DNA from: Bradyrhizobium sp. Ash2021
Lineage (GTDB): Bacteria; Pseudomonadota; Alphaproteobacteria; Rhizobiales; Xanthobacteraceae
Assembly: GCF_031202265.1 (NCBI RefSeq)
Contig: NZ_CP100604.1
Coordinates: forward strand, 558,001-622,000
Length of the DNA stretch: 64,000 nucleotides
Reading direction: 5' to 3'
The notes below the pieces were generated by a model. It was not told the DNA's origin. It saw only the letters and a program-made list of their open reading frames with translations, and ran no database searches. Below are positions 17,912-28,858 of this stretch, one piece after another; the stretch's first letter is position 1; each line of letters begins with the position of its first letter. The position numbers and the translations under genes are program-made.

Positions 17912-19024
17912 TTACCTCCCCGCCTTCCACTCTTTCGTCAATTCGCCGATATCCGCCGTCTCCGCATCCCGTATCGCCGATGGTGTCCGCGAAAAGCGCG
18001 GTGCCGGTGCCGGCTGCGTCACGCCGTGGCGCTCGACGAAAATTTTTCGCGCGGCGTTGTGCGGATGCTTGGGCGCCTCCGCCATGGTCAGGATCGGCGC
18101 GAAGCAGATGTCGGTGCCTTCCATGATCTTGCACCAGTCCTCGCGGGTCTGGCTCTTGAAGACCTTGGTCAGCTTATCCTTCAGCGCCGGCCAGGCCTTG
18201 CGGTCCATCTGGGCGTCGAAATCGGCGTCGGTAAGGCCGGCATGCTGGCGCAGGAGCGCGTAGAACTGCGGCTCGATCGAGCCGATCGAGATGAAATTGC
18301 CGCAGGAGCATTCATAGATGCCGTAGAAATGCGCGCCGCCGTCGAGGAAGTTCTGCTCGCGGCCTTCGACCCAGCGGCCGATCGCCGTCATGTCGAAGAA
18401 CATCGACATCAGCGACGCCGCGCCATCGCACATCGCGGCATCGACCACCTGGCCCTTGCCGGATTTCGACGCCTCCAAAAGTGCTGCGAGCACGCCGACC
18501 ACGAGATAAAGCGCGCCTCCGCCGAAATCGCCGACCAGGTTGAGTGGCGGCACCGGTTTCTCCCTGGTGCCGATCGCGGCAAGTGCGCCGGTGACCGAGA
18601 TGTAGTTGATGTCGTGGCCGGCGGCCTGCGCCAGCGGGCCTTCCTGGCCCCAGCCGGTCATGCGGCCGAACACGAGGCGCGGATTGCGCGCCAGAACCAC
18701 GTCGGGCCCGAGGCCCAATCGCTCCATCACGCCCGGGCGAAAGCCCTCGATCAGCGCGTCAGCGTTGGCGAGCAGGCCGAGCACCTGCGCGATCGCGGCC
18801 TTGTCCTTCAGATCAATCTCGACGACTTTGCGGCCGCGGCCGGCGACCGATTTCAGGTTCTTCTTGGCGCCGACGCGGTCGAGCGTCACCACCTCCGCGC
18901 CCATATCGGCCAGCATCATGCAGGCGAACGGCCCGGGACCAATGCCGGCGAATTCGACAATGCGGAAGCCGGCGAGCGGGCCGGAGGTGCGAACTGCGGA
19001 CTGGGGGGCTGGTTTATCGAGCAC
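17912..19024 (-). CDS. CaiB/BaiF family CoA transferase (alpha-methylacyl-CoA racemase-like)
   Basis: A 370-residue class III CoA-transferase family protein. Typical motifs are PLAGFRIVEFAGIGPGPFACM, LADMGAEVVTLDRVG, ALIEGFRPGVMERLGLGPD and GRMTGWGQEGP. HDINYISVTGALAAIG carries the aspartate region used for acyl anhydride formation in transferases or general acid/base in racemases. GDFGGGALYLVVGVLAALL follows. The PGPFACMML and HDINY context favours a racemase/epimerase of branched acyl-CoA. It is followed in the same direction by no gene; the upstream luciferase-like gene ends 25 bases before its start, so they may be co-transcribed. Confidence 0.88.
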   Translation of the reverse strand: MLDKPAPQSAVRTSGPLAGFRIVEFAGIGPGPFACMMLADMGAEVVTLDRVGAKKNLKSVAGRGRKVVEIDLKDKAAIAQVLGLLANADALIEGFRPGVMERLGLGPDVVLARNPRLVFGRMTGWGQEGPLAQAAGHDINYISVTGALAAIGTREKPVPPLNLVGDFGGGALYLVVGVLAALLEASKSGKGQVVDAAMCDGAASLMSMFFDMTAIGRWVEGREQNFLDGGAHFYGIYECSCGNFISIGSIEPQFYALLRQHAGLTDADFDAQMDRKAWPALKDKLTKVFKSQTREDWCKIMEGTDICFAPILTMAEAPKHPHNAARKIFVERHGVTQPAPAPRFSRTPSAIRDAETADIGELTKEWKAGR

Positions 19025-19049
19025 GTTGTTTTTCCATTTATGGTGAAAT

Positions 19050-20366
19050 CTAGGAGCTGACCGGCGTCTTGCTGCCGTGGCGGGCGGGATCGCTGAGCGT
19101 CACCTTGGCCGCGTCGGCCCATAATTTGGCGTTCTGCTTCTGGCGCTCGGTGCCGGTGCCTTCCTCCGCGACCTTGCGGCCGAGTGCGACGTAGACCGGG
19201 ATTTCCTCGTCGCGCATCGGCGTCATGGCCTTTTTGCGCGCCATCGCCTTTTCAATGTAGGGCGCGAGCTCAGCCTGCTTCTGCTGTTCGCGCTCGATCT
19301 CGCGCGCCCGGAATTCCGGCATCACGTTTTTGGCGAACAGTTCGAGCGCCTCGCAGATATGCTCGTGCTGGTTACGGCCGCCCTGCTGGATGAACACGGT
19401 TTGGTCGACGCCCGACTCCTCGAAATGCCGCAGATGCGTGCGCAACTGGTCCGGCGTGCCGATACCGTGATCGGCGCCAGCCGGCGGCAATGCATGGCGC
19501 GCCTTCTCGAAATTAGCCCAGATGTCGGTACGGCCCGGCCTGTGCTCGCCAAAGATATAGTGATGGGCGAGGCCATAGCGGAAGAAGCGCAGTCCATCTT
19601 CGCCGCGGCGGCGCGATTCCATCTCGTCGGCATGCAGCGAGAAGCCAGTCACCATCGCGACATTGGGATTGACCGCATGCCCGATCGGCACGCACTCCTC
19701 TTTGAAGATTCGGTAGTAATCATCGACCCATTGCCGCGCCTCGCGCGGATCGACAAAGGCAAAAGTCAGCGCGCCGATGCCGTGCCGCGCCGCCAGCTTG
19801 ATGGTTTCGCGGTTGGAGCAGGCGACCCACAGCGGCGGATGCGGCGTCTGCACGGGCTTGGGCACCACATTGCGGCAGGGCATTTCAAAGAATTCGCCCT
19901 TGAAGCCGGGATAGGGGTCCATCACCATCATGTTGGTGCATTGCTCGACGGCTTCCGTCCACATCCGCCGCTTCTCGACCGGATCGAAGCCGACATTGAA
20001 GCCGCCGAGCTCCATCAGCGACGCGCTCTCCCCGGTGCCGAATTCGACGCGGCCGTTGGAAACGAGATCGAGGGTGGCGATACGCTCGGCGACGCGCGCG
20101 GGGTGATTATATTTCGGCGGCATCAGGCAGATGCCATGGCCCAAGCGAATCCGCTTGGTTCGTTGCGAGCAGGCGGCGAGGAAAATCTCGGGCGCGGAGG
20201 AATGCGAATATTCCTCGAGGAAATGGTGCTCGACCTCCCAGGCGTAATCGATGCCGAGCTTGTCGGCCAACTCGACCTGGTCGAGCGCCTCCTGGAACAG
20301 CTTGTGCTCGGCGCCGTCGTTCCACGGCCGCGGCAATTGGTGCTCGTAGAAAATGCCGAACTTCAT
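19050..20366 (-). CDS. LLM-class flavin-dependent monooxygenase
   Basis: A 438-residue bacterial luciferase-like oxidoreductase with a TIM-barrel fold. It starts MKFGIFYEHQLPRPW, and the family landmarks WEVEHHFLEEYSHSSAPEIF, RIRLGHGICLMPPKYNHP, RVAERIATLDLVSNGRVEFGTG and CSNRETIKLAARHGIGAL are clear. Such enzymes use reduced FMN to oxidise aldehydes, alkanes or sulfonates; the substrate is not evident. It stands first in a probable operon with the CoA transferase. A perfect dyad lies 28-43 bases upstream of the start and is a candidate operator. Confidence 0.9.
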   Translation of the reverse strand: MKFGIFYEHQLPRPWNDGAEHKLFQEALDQVELADKLGIDYAWEVEHHFLEEYSHSSAPEIFLAACSQRTKRIRLGHGICLMPPKYNHPARVAERIATLDLVSNGRVEFGTGESASLMELGGFNVGFDPVEKRRMWTEAVEQCTNMMVMDPYPGFKGEFFEMPCRNVVPKPVQTPHPPLWVACSNRETIKLAARHGIGALTFAFVDPREARQWVDDYYRIFKEECVPIGHAVNPNVAMVTGFSLHADEMESRRRGEDGLRFFRYGLAHHYIFGEHRPGRTDIWANFEKARHALPPAGADHGIGTPDQLRTHLRHFEESGVDQTVFIQQGGRNQHEHICEALELFAKNVMPEFRAREIEREQQKQAELAPYIEKAMARKKAMTPMRDEEIPVYVALGRKVAEEGTGTERQKQNAKLWADAAKVTLSDPARHGSKTPVSS

Positions 20367-20393
20367 GGGCGCTCCCGGGAGAGGTATTTTTAA

Positions 20394-20409
20394 TTAGCTG
20401 ATTAGCTAA
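20394..20409. promoter_or_regulatory. Perfect dyad TTAGCT-GATT-AGCTAA upstream of the LLM monooxygenase
   Basis: Two perfect 6-base arms separated by 4 bases, AT-rich in a GC-rich surrounding. It lies in the leader of the minus-strand monooxygenase gene. Size and symmetry fit a MarR- or TetR-type operator. Confidence 0.5.
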
Positions 20410-20547
20410 ATTGTCTCGCCTTATGGCTGATGTGGCAAGCGGCTTTTGCCGAGAATCCGACCAAATGCAGAGCGGCGCGCATCGCTATGGCGTTCTTGAG
20501 CGAAGTGGGCGCCGGTTCGCGTGAGGAAAACGCGTCAAAACAAAGAC

Positions 20548-20577
20548 GCGAGCCCGGTTCGTCAGAACCGGGCTCGC
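20548..20577 (-). terminator. Rho-independent terminator of the molybdenum hydroxylase operon
   Basis: A perfect 13-bp stem, GCGAGCCCGGTTC at 20548-20560 and GAACCGGGCTCGC at 20565-20577, with a 4-base loop. On the minus strand it is followed by GTCTTTGTTTTG. It lies 37 bases past the stop of the last gene of the operon. Confidence 0.82.
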
Positions 20578-20613
20578 AGGCGCCGCTTGCATAGGTTTTG
20601 TGTTTAGACGCTA

Positions 20614-21414
20614 TCAGCCCGCGGCGGTCACCGCGCGCTGCGCCATCACCTTGATCAGATTGGCGCGATAGTCCGATGAGCCGTGGATATCGCTCATCAG
20701 CCCGTCAGCGGAAATATTGACGCCGTCGAGGGCGGCCGCCGACCAATTGGCCTTCAGCGCCGCCTCAATCGCAGGCACCCGCATCACGCCATTCTGGGAG
20801 GCGCCGGTGGCGGCGACACGGACATCGCCCGCCTTGGTCTTGACCACGAACACGCCGGTCAGTGCAAAGCGCGACGCCGGATGCGGGAATTTTGAATATC
20901 CCGCCTTGGCCGGAATCGGGAACGACACGGCGGTAATGATTTCTCCGTCGGCCAATGCGGTCGAGAACAGGCCCTTGAAGAAATCCTCCGCCGAGATCGA
21001 ACGCTTGTTGGTCTTGACGGTGGCGCCGAGCGCGAGCACGGCGGCGGGATAGTCCGCGGCCGGATCGTTGTTGGCGATCGAGCCGCCGATGGTGCCGCGA
21101 TGGCGCACCGCGGGATCGCCGATCAACGTGGCGAGATAGGCGAGCGCGGGAATCGCCTTTTGCGCCGGGCCGCTCTGGGCCACGTCGTTGTGCGTGGTCG
21201 CGGCCTTGATCGTCACGGCATCGGATGACACGTCGACGCCGATCAGGTCCTTGATCTTGCCGAGATCGATCACGTCGGATGGCGCCGCCAACCGCTGCTT
21301 CATCACGGGGATCAGGGTGTGGCCGCCGGCGAGATATTTTGCTTCCGAGCCCTTGGCGAACAGCGCGGCCGCTTCTTCAACCGAGGAGGGGCGATGATAA
21401 GTGGTCTCGTACAT
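20614..21414 (-). CDS. FAD-binding subunit of a xanthine dehydrogenase-family enzyme (CoxM-like)
   Basis: A 266-residue medium subunit that passes electrons from the iron-sulfur subunit to a quinone or other acceptor through FAD. The FAD motifs are AKYLAGGHTLIPVMKQRL and GTIGGSIANNDPAADYPA, followed by the CO dehydrogenase flavoprotein C-terminal domain. I start at MYETTYHRPSSVEEA, the usual N-terminus; an ORF extension upstream overlaps the large-subunit gene. It is the third gene of the S-L-M operon, 14 bases after the large subunit. Confidence 0.92.
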   Translation of the reverse strand: MYETTYHRPSSVEEAAALFAKGSEAKYLAGGHTLIPVMKQRLAAPSDVIDLGKIKDLIGVDVSSDAVTIKAATTHNDVAQSGPAQKAIPALAYLATLIGDPAVRHRGTIGGSIANNDPAADYPAAVLALGATVKTNKRSISAEDFFKGLFSTALADGEIITAVSFPIPAKAGYSKFPHPASRFALTGVFVVKTKAGDVRVAATGASQNGVMRVPAIEAALKANWSAAALDGVNISADGLMSDIHGSSDYRANLIKVMAQRAVTAAG

Positions 21415-21428
21415 GGTTTTGCTCCCTC

Positions 21429-23768
21429 TCAGCCGTGAATGGCATGCCAGACGCGATCGGGCGTCGCCGGCATTTCCAGTTTGTTGTTGCCGATCGCGTC
21501 CGTGATCGCGTTGATCACGGCCGCCGATGCGCCGATCGCGCCGGCCTCGCCGCAGCCTTTGACGCCGAGCGGATTGCCCGGGCACAGCGTCGTGGTGTGG
21601 TTCAGTTTGAACGACGGCAGGTCGTCGGCGCGCGGCATGGTGTAATCCATGAACGACGCCGTCACGAGCTGGCCGCTATCGTCGTAAACCGCCCCTTCGA
21701 GCAGTGCCTGGCCGATGCCCTGGGCGAGACCGCCATGGACCTGGCCTTCGACGATCATCGGGTTGATCAGCCGCCCGAAATCATCCGCCGCGACGAAATT
21801 GACGAAGGAGGTCTTGCCGGTCGCGGAATCGACTTCGAGTTCGCAGATATAGGCGCCGGCCGGGAAGGTGAAGTTGGTCGGGTCGTAGAACGCGCCTTCC
21901 TTCAGGCCCGGCTCCATGCCGTCGGGCAGATTGTGCGCGGTATAGGCGGCGAGCGCCACCATCGGCAGCGCGATCGACTTGTCGGTGCCGGCGACCTTGA
22001 ACATGCCGCCCTCGATGACGATGTCGTTCTCGGACGCCTCGAGCTGATGCGCGGCGATTTTCTTGGCCTTGGCCTCGACCTTCTCCATCGCCTTCAGGAT
22101 CGCCGTCAAACCGACGGCGGCCGAACGGGATCCATAGGTGCCCATGCCGAACTGCACCTTGTCGGTGTCGCCATGAACGATCTGGACCTGGCTGATGGGA
22201 ACACCGAGGCGCTCCGCGACCAATTGGCAGAAGGTCGTTTCATGCCCCTGGCCGTGGCTGTGCGACCCGGTCAGGATCTCGATGGTGCCGACCGGATTGA
22301 CGCGGACTTCCGCGGATTCCCACAAGCCGACGCCGGCGCCGAGGCTGCCGACCGCTTTCGAAGGTGCGATGCCGCAGGCCTCGATGTAGCAGGACAGGCC
22401 GAGGCCGCGCAGCTTGCCTTCGGACTTGGCTTTCGCCTTGCGGGCCGGGAAGCCGGCGTAATCGATCGCCTTCATCGCAACATCGAGTGAGGCGCCGAAA
22501 TCGCCGATGTCATAGGCCATGATCACCGGCGTCTGATGCGGGAAGGTGGTGATAAAATTCTTGCGGCGCAATTCCGCCGGATCGACCTTCAATTGCCGCG
22601 CCGCGGTCTCCAGCAGCCGCTCCACCACGAAACTGGCTTCGGGCCGGCCCGCGCCGCGATAGGCGTCGACCGGGGTGGTGTTGGTGTAAACGCTGATCAC
22701 CTCGGCGAAGATGTTGGGGATGTTGTACTGACCCGACAGCAGCGTCGCATAGAGATAGGTCGGCACCGAGGAGGAGAACAGCGACATATAGGCGCCGAGA
22801 TTGGCGTAGGTCTTGACCCGCAACCCCGTGATCTTGTTGCCGGCGTCGAGCGCGAGCTCAGCCTTGGTCAGGTGATCGCGGCCATGGGCGTCGGTCAGGA
22901 AGGCCTCGGAACGATCGCCGGTCCATTTCACCGGGCGCCCCACCTTCTTGGAGGCCCATAGCGCCACCATTTCCTCGGGATAGATGAAGATCTTCGAGCC
23001 GAAGCCGCCGCCGACATCGGGCGCCACCACCCGCAGCTTGTGCTCGGGTGCGATATTGTAGAAGGCCGACAGCACCAGACGCGCGACGTGCGGATTCTGC
23101 GACGTCGTGTACAGCGTGAAATGCTCTTCGGCCTCGTTGTAGTCGCCGATCGCCGCGCGCGGCTCCATCGCATTCGGCACCAGCCGGTTGTTGGTGATGT
23201 CGAGCGAGACCACGTTGGCGGCCGATTTGAACGCCGCGTCGGTTGCGGCCTCGTCGCCGATGGTCCAGTCGTAGATCACGTTGCCGGGGGCCTCGGGGTG
23301 AAGCTGCGGCGCGCCGGGCTTGATCGCCGCGCTAATGTTGGCGGCGGCCGGCAGTTCCTCGTAGTCGACGACGACGGCTTCGGCGGCGTCCTTGGCCTGG
23401 TTCTTGGTCTCGGCGATCACCACCGCGACCGCCTGTCCGACAAAGCGCACCGTCTCCGGCGCCATCGCCGGCCACGCGCCCATCTTCATCGGGGTGCCGT
23501 CCTTGGAGGTAATGGCCCAGCCGCAAATCAGATTGCCGACCTTGTCGTCGACGATCTGCTGGCCGGTGAGCACGGCAACCACGCCGGGCATCTTCATCGC
23601 CGCCGACGTATCGATGCTCTTGACCTTGGCATGAGCGTGCGGGCTGCGGATGAATTGGGCATGGGTCATGCCCATCAATTTGATGTCGTCGACGTAGCGG
23701 CCCTTGCCTGTCGTGAAACGTCGGTCTTCCTTGCGCACAACGCTTGCGCCAATGCCTTCAACGCCCAT
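21429..23768 (-). CDS. Molybdopterin-binding large subunit of a xanthine dehydrogenase-family enzyme (form II CoxL-like)
   Basis: A 779-residue catalytic subunit that binds molybdenum cofactor. The fused a/b hammerhead domain is at the N-terminus ([18 protein letters not shown]), followed by the molybdopterin domains ([52 protein letters not shown]). The active-site loop reads [14 protein letters not shown]. True form I CO dehydrogenases have AYxCSFR, so this belongs to the form II group. Its substrate is uncertain and may be an aromatic or N-heterocyclic compound. The conserved glutamate is in GCGEAGAIG. Start at [17 protein letters not shown]. Confidence 0.93.
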   Translation of the reverse strand: MGVEGIGASVVRKEDRRFTTGKGRYVDDIKLMGMTHAQFIRSPHAHAKVKSIDTSAAMKMPGVVAVLTGQQIVDDKVGNLICGWAITSKDGTPMKMGAWPAMAPETVRFVGQAVAVVIAETKNQAKDAAEAVVVDYEELPAAANISAAIKPGAPQLHPEAPGNVIYDWTIGDEAATDAAFKSAANVVSLDITNNRLVPNAMEPRAAIGDYNEAEEHFTLYTTSQNPHVARLVLSAFYNIAPEHKLRVVAPDVGGGFGSKIFIYPEEMVALWASKKVGRPVKWTGDRSEAFLTDAHGRDHLTKAELALDAGNKITGLRVKTYANLGAYMSLFSSSVPTYLYATLLSGQYNIPNIFAEVISVYTNTTPVDAYRGAGRPEASFVVERLLETAARQLKVDPAELRRKNFITTFPHQTPVIMAYDIGDFGASLDVAMKAIDYAGFPARKAKAKSEGKLRGLGLSCYIEACGIAPSKAVGSLGAGVGLWESAEVRVNPVGTIEILTGSHSHGQGHETTFCQLVAERLGVPISQVQIVHGDTDKVQFGMGTYGSRSAAVGLTAILKAMEKVEAKAKKIAAHQLEASENDIVIEGGMFKVAGTDKSIALPMVALAAYTAHNLPDGMEPGLKEGAFYDPTNFTFPAGAYICELEVDSATGKTSFVNFVAADDFGRLINPMIVEGQVHGGLAQGIGQALLEGAVYDDSGQLVTASFMDYTMPRADDLPSFKLNHTTTLCPGNPLGVKGCGEAGAIGASAAVINAITDAIGNNKLEMPATPDRVWHAIHG

Positions 23769-23855
23769 GTCCTGTCCTCCCAACCGGAGTTATTGTTTCC
23801 GCCATTTCCATCGAAACGCGGCGGTCTTGAATTCGGTATTGGTTGCCTGCGGCGG

Positions 23856-24341
<486 letters not shown>

Positions 24342-24669
24342 GCGTGATACCTCCCGATGTTTTGTAATTATTCCAATTAGAAACAGGGGCGAGGGAACTT
24401 GCAACTAGGATTTTGGCCGCCCGTGTCATTGTGATGACGTGATTGGCACCCGCGAGGTCGCCGGCGCGTCCGTCCTGCCCCTCCGCGGGAGGGGGAGGGT
24501 GAAGTCGACTTCGTGTGCAGCTCCCCCTGCGCATTTTGGGCGCCCACAACCCCCGAAACCCACGGTATATTTACGCACCCTTATTCATTCTGCCTTAGTT
24601 TTACGCGTCGGATCTGGGGGCCAAGCTTCCGGAATCCGTTGGGTTTTCAGAACGAAGACGGGGGTTGCG

Positions 24670-26709
24670 GTGGGATTGTCAGGACGTAGCGGGTCGCGAT
24701 CGATCAAATTCCCAACCCTTCGTTTCCGCACCAAGATCATGCTCGGCTTTGCCGTCACGCTGGCGATTTCGGCCGCCAGCATGGGTTTTGCCTATATGGG
24801 CTTCGAGCGGGTGTCCGCGGGCGTGGGGTCCTACCGCCAGAGCGTCGCGGAAGCCGACCTGGCCCGCAACATCGACCGCGAGCTGATCTCGTACCGTTCG
24901 CTGGCGCGGTATTATGTCGTCACCGCCAAGGAAGAGGACGGCAAGGCGGCGCTGGCGGCCGAAGCCAGCCTCAGGGACGCCATCATCCAGTCGATGAAGG
25001 GCACGACCAACCCGGCGCGGCTCGACCAGATCACCAAACTGGAGCGGGAATTCCGCGCCTTCACCAAGATCTTTGCCGATATCCTCAAGGTGAAGGAAGA
25101 GAGCGCGATGATCGCGCAAAACCGCCTCGCCCGCAGCGCCACCTCGCTGCGTTACAAACTCGACGATCTCCCCAGCAATGCCGACGATTCAGAGCTTCAG
25201 GCGATTCAGTTCGGCGCCAAGAAAGTGTCCGACCAGCTTCAGGCGGCGACGGCGCTTGCCAATACCTTCGTGATCAATTCCGACAAGGCGGTCGCCGCCG
25301 GCGCAATGGCGCGGCTCAAGTTCGTCGAGAACTCGATGCACCCGATCTCGTCCAAGGAAGAAAAGATCGTGCAGGGGTTGAAGGAAGCTTCCGCTCTGCT
25401 GGAGGAATACCAGCAAGCGCTTACCAAGCTGATCGAGAATTCCAAAGAGATCGACGAACTAACCATCGAAATGACCGAGTCCGCGGCCGCCATCGACCAC
25501 GGCTCGGGGGCGATGAAATCGGATCTGTTTGCCGATCAGAAGCGGCTTGAAGCCGAGTCGCATGCAGCCATCGGCGAGACCGAGCAGCTGATCCTGATGC
25601 TGGCCGCCGGCGGCTTCCTGCTCGGTGTCGTCTGGGCATTCCTGCTGGGTACGGGAATCTCGCGGCCGATTGCCGCGATGTGCAGGGCGATGCGTGAACT
25701 CGCCGGCGGTAATTTCGACGTCGTGCTGCCGGGGCTCGGGCGCAGGGATGAACTTGGCGAAATGGCGGGTGCGGTGGAAGAATTCAAGGTGCAGGCGATC
25801 GCGAGGGCGGAGCACGATGCCGCCACGCAGGAGGCGCAGAACAAGGCGGCGAGCGCCGCGCGCCGCACTGAGCTGATTCGTTTTGCCGACGAGTTCGAGT
25901 CGGCGGTCGGCGCCATCGTCTCCAACGTCTCGGCCTCCGCGGTGCAACTCGAGGCGGCGGCGGGAACGCTGACGCGGACGGCGGAGACGACCCAGAGCCT
26001 GTCGAGCCAGGTTGCGGGCGCCTCGGAAGAAGCCTCCAGCAACATGCAATCAGTGGCGTCGGCGACGGAAGAGCTTTCCGCCTCCGTCGACGAGATCGGA
26101 CGGCGCGTGAAAGAATCCAGCCAGATCGCAGCGGCCGCCGTGCGTCAGGCCGAGCAGACCGATAGCCGGATCGGCAAATTGTCGCGCGCAGCGCAACAGA
26201 TCGGCGACGTGGTCAAGCTGATCACGGCGATCGCCGAGCAGACCAATCTGCTGGCGCTGAACGCCACCATTGAAGCCGCCCGCGCCGGCGATGCCGGCCG
26301 GGGATTCGCCGTCGTGGCGTCCGAGGTGAAATCGCTGGCGAGCCAGACCGCCAAGGCGACCGACGAGATTTCCAACCATATCTCGGGCATGCAAGGCGCG
26401 ACGCAGGAATCGGTTGCGGCGATCAAGGAGATCGGCGGCACCATCGGCAAGATTTCGGACATCGCCTCGAACATCGCCAGCGCGGTCGAGCAGCAGAGCT
26501 CGGCGACGCAGGAGATCGCGCGCAGCGTCCAGAACGTGGCCCAGGGAACCCAGGAAGCCGCCGCCAGCGTCATGCAGGTCAATCGCGGCGCGACCGAAAC
26601 CGGCTCGGCGTCGGAAGAAGTGCTGAACTCGGCGCGCACGCTGTCCAGCGAAAGCACGCGCCTTCGCGAAGAGCTCGACCGCTTCATGGCGAACATCAGG
26701 GCGGCGTAG
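24670..26709 (+). CDS. Methyl-accepting chemotaxis protein
   Basis: A chemoreceptor of about 679 residues. TM1 is at about residues 24-43 ([20 protein letters not shown]). A helical periplasmic domain of about 260 residues follows, then TM2 near residue 306-329 ([19 protein letters not shown]). A HAMP domain ([16 protein letters not shown]) and the signalling domain with the hairpin tip [19 protein letters not shown] come after it. The start is uncertain: GTG at 24670 includes the basic stretch before TM1, ATG at 24739 starts at TM1. No che genes are adjacent, so it signals to a kinase encoded elsewhere. Confidence 0.9.
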   Translation: MGLSGRSGSRSIKFPTLRFRTKIMLGFAVTLAISAASMGFAYMGFERVSAGVGSYRQSVAEADLARNIDRELISYRSLARYYVVTAKEEDGKAALAAEASLRDAIIQSMKGTTNPARLDQITKLEREFRAFTKIFADILKVKEESAMIAQNRLARSATSLRYKLDDLPSNADDSELQAIQFGAKKVSDQLQAATALANTFVINSDKAVAAGAMARLKFVENSMHPISSKEEKIVQGLKEASALLEEYQQALTKLIENSKEIDELTIEMTESAAAIDHGSGAMKSDLFADQKRLEAESHAAIGETEQLILMLAAGGFLLGVVWAFLLGTGISRPIAAMCRAMRELAGGNFDVVLPGLGRRDELGEMAGAVEEFKVQAIARAEHDAATQEAQNKAASAARRTELIRFADEFESAVGAIVSNVSASAVQLEAAAGTLTRTAETTQSLSSQVAGASEEASSNMQSVASATEELSASVDEIGRRVKESSQIAAAAVRQAEQTDSRIGKLSRAAQQIGDVVKLITAIAEQTNLLALNATIEAARAGDAGRGFAVVASEVKSLASQTAKATDEISNHISGMQGATQESVAAIKEIGGTIGKISDIASNIASAVEQQSSATQEIARSVQNVAQGTQEAAASVMQVNRGATETGSASEEVLNSARTLSSESTRLREELDRFMANIRAA

Positions 26710-26711
26710 TT

Positions 26712-26836
26712 GTCGTCCCGGCCCATATGCGCAATTGCGTATCAGGAGCCGGGACCCATAACCACCGATGCAATTATTAACCGCGTGCCCTCTACCACGG
26801 TCGCGGAGTATGGGTTCCGGCTCAAGGCCGGGACGA
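26712..26836. repeat. Palindromic intergenic repeat (TCGTCCCGGC family)
   Basis: Outer arms CGTCCCGGC and GCCGGGACGACGG with inner arms GAGCCGGGACCCATAA and TATGGGTTCCGGCTC, and another short hairpin ATGCGCAATTGCGTAT near the left end. It lies between the convergent chemoreceptor and DUF3175 genes. Confidence 0.75.
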
Positions 26837-26851
26837 CGGAGATTTTAATCG

Positions 26852-27181
26852 TCACTCCCTGCCAAACTGATGTTTCAACGCGACCTTCGCGCGTTCGAGC
26901 CGCGCACGTTGCGTCTTCGGCAGCGTCTTGCCAGCGCGGTTGATATAGAAGGTCAGCATCGACAGCGCCGAGCGATAGGCGCCGGCCTTGCGGCGCGAAC
27001 TCTGCTCCGCCGAACGCTTCAGTGATGCCGCGATCTTCTTCGCGCTCGTCAGCTTGAAGACACCCTGTTTCAGGTCGAGCGCGTCGCTTTCCTGCGTCAC
27101 GCGCTGCGACCAGCGCTTCGATAACGTCCCGACGCTTGTCGTTTTGCGGCTCGTTTTGGCCTTGTTCCGGCGCTCAGCCAT
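26852..27181 (-). CDS. DUF3175 domain-containing protein
   Basis: A 109-residue, very basic protein. The family signature is TLSKRWSQRVTQESDALDL followed by GVFKLTSAKKIAASLKRSAE and RSALSMLTFYINRAGKTL. Its length and high charge suggest nucleic acid association, but the family has no assigned role. The start is the ATG of MAERRNKAKTSRK with GAAAGGAG upstream; the longer frame to 27352 is not supported. Confidence 0.85.
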   Translation of the reverse strand: MAERRNKAKTSRKTTSVGTLSKRWSQRVTQESDALDLKQGVFKLTSAKKIAASLKRSAEQSSRRKAGAYRSALSMLTFYINRAGKTLPKTQRARLERAKVALKHQFGRE

Positions 27182-27364
27182 CGTCAACTCCTTTCGTTGT
27201 GAGCCCAAAACGACAGTGCTCCGGTTCGGTTCCTGTCCCGCAATGCGGGAACCCCTGCCTCGCCCACGCGTTGTCTGATGTGGCGGGCATTCCGTTTGCC
27301 GCAAGTTTGGGAATGGGAACCTTGGGGCGGCGTGTCCCGAGGTGTTTCTCATTGATTTGGTCCG

Positions 27365-28852
27365 ATGGATTTGCAGCTGATACGGCGCAGTTCTGCACTA
27401 CGTCAGGGTGCTCTCGCCTCCGTGCGGCAGGACAACGACCTCATCATCGAAACCAGCATTCCGGCGCGGCTCGATAATTTGCACTGGAGCGGCTTCCATA
27501 CCCGCGTGGTGCTGGCGCTCGGGATCACCTGGATTCTGGATGGGCTGGAGGTGACGCTCGCGGGTGCGCTGTCCGGAGCGCTGAAGGAAAGTCCCACGCT
27601 TCGCTTTTCGAATTTCGATGTCGGACTTTCCAACAGCGCTTATCTGGCCGGGGCCGTGCTCGGCGCGCTTGGCTTCGGCTGGCTTACCGACCGTATTGGA
27701 CGCAAGAAGTTATTCTTCATCACGCTCGCGCTCTATCTCACGGCAACCGCCGCGACGGCGCTGTCCTGGAATGTAGCAAGCTATGCGCTGTTTCGGTTTC
27801 TGACCGGCGCCGGCATCGGTGGTGAATATACCGCGATCAATTCGACGATCCAGGAACTGGTGCCGGCGCGCTATCGCGGCTGGACCGATCTCGTCATCAA
27901 CGGCAGTTTCTGGATCGGGGCGGCGATGGGCGCAACCAGCGCCATCGTCCTGCTCGATCCCGCGCTGCTCGGCCCCGATCTCGGCTGGCGGCTGGCCTAT
28001 TTCACCGGTGCGGCTCTCGGCCTTGTCGTGTTCGTGATGCGGATGTGGATACCGGAAAGCCCGCGCTGGCTGATGATCCACGGGCATCCGGATGAGGCGC
28101 ACAGGATCGTTGCCGATATCGAGCAATCGGTAGCGGGACATCTGCAAAATCAGGCGCTGCCGAAGATCAAATTGCGGATGCGCCATCATACGCCGCTGCG
28201 CGAAGTGGCGCACACGCTGTTTTTCGCTTACCGCCGGCGTTCGCTGGTTGGACTGGTGTTGATGATCGCGCAGGCGTTCTTCTACAATGCGATCTTCTTC
28301 ACCTTTGCGCTGGTGCTGACCGATTTCTTCGGCATTCAGGCAAGCCATGTCGGCTGGTACATTCTGCCGTTCGCAGCCGGAAACTTCCTGGGCCCGCTGC
28401 TGCTGGGCCGGCTGTTCGATACGCTGGGCCGCCGTACGATGATTGTGTTCACCTATGGCGTGTCTGGCGCGCTGCTCGCGTTGTCGGGCTATCTGTTCTC
28501 GATCGGCGCCTTGAGCGCGCAGACCCAGACCATCGCATGGATGGTGATTTTCTTCTTCGCATCGCCGGCCGCGAGCGCCGCCTATCTCACCGTCAGCGAA
28601 ACATTTCCGCTGGAAGTGCGCGCGCTCGCGATTGCGCTGTTCTACGCGGTCGGGACGGGAATTGGCGGCGTCGCCGGTCCGGCGCTGTTCGGCGTGCTGA
28701 TCGATACCGGATCGCGCAACTCGGTGTTCGCCGGCTACCTCTTTGGGTCGGCCCTGATGGTCATGGCGGCCGTCGTCGCGTGGCGATACGCCATCGCGGC
28801 CGAGCGGAAGTCGCTCGAATCAGTCGCACGGCCGCTCGCATTCGTGGAGTAA
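27365..28852 (+). CDS. MFS transporter (sugar/aromatic acid porter type)
   Basis: A 495-residue, 12-helix transporter. The signature loop between TM2 and TM3 reads GWLTDRIGRKKLF, and the matching loop in the second half reads GRLFDTLGRRTMIV. TM1 begins at VVLALGITWILDGLEVTLAG, and the PESPRWLM motif after TM6 is typical of the sugar porter family. Residues ahead of TM1 form a longer cytoplasmic N-terminus. The gene is 6 bases ahead of otsB, so it may move a sugar or polyol linked to trehalose metabolism. Substrate is unproven. Confidence 0.9.
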   Translation: MDLQLIRRSSALRQGALASVRQDNDLIIETSIPARLDNLHWSGFHTRVVLALGITWILDGLEVTLAGALSGALKESPTLRFSNFDVGLSNSAYLAGAVLGALGFGWLTDRIGRKKLFFITLALYLTATAATALSWNVASYALFRFLTGAGIGGEYTAINSTIQELVPARYRGWTDLVINGSFWIGAAMGATSAIVLLDPALLGPDLGWRLAYFTGAALGLVVFVMRMWIPESPRWLMIHGHPDEAHRIVADIEQSVAGHLQNQALPKIKLRMRHHTPLREVAHTLFFAYRRRSLVGLVLMIAQAFFYNAIFFTFALVLTDFFGIQASHVGWYILPFAAGNFLGPLLLGRLFDTLGRRTMIVFTYGVSGALLALSGYLFSIGALSAQTQTIAWMVIFFFASPAASAAYLTVSETFPLEVRALAIALFYAVGTGIGGVAGPALFGVLIDTGSRNSVFAGYLFGSALMVMAAVVAWRYAIAAERKSLESVARPLAFVE

Positions 28853-28858
28853 GATGAG

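Noticed and set aside
19359..20393. Plus-strand ORF opposite the luciferase-like gene
   Set aside because: Composition typical of antisense frames; the minus frame matches a known family end to end.
21279..22490. Plus-strand ORF opposite the CoxM/CoxL genes
   Set aside because: No domain and crosses a gene boundary of the real operon.
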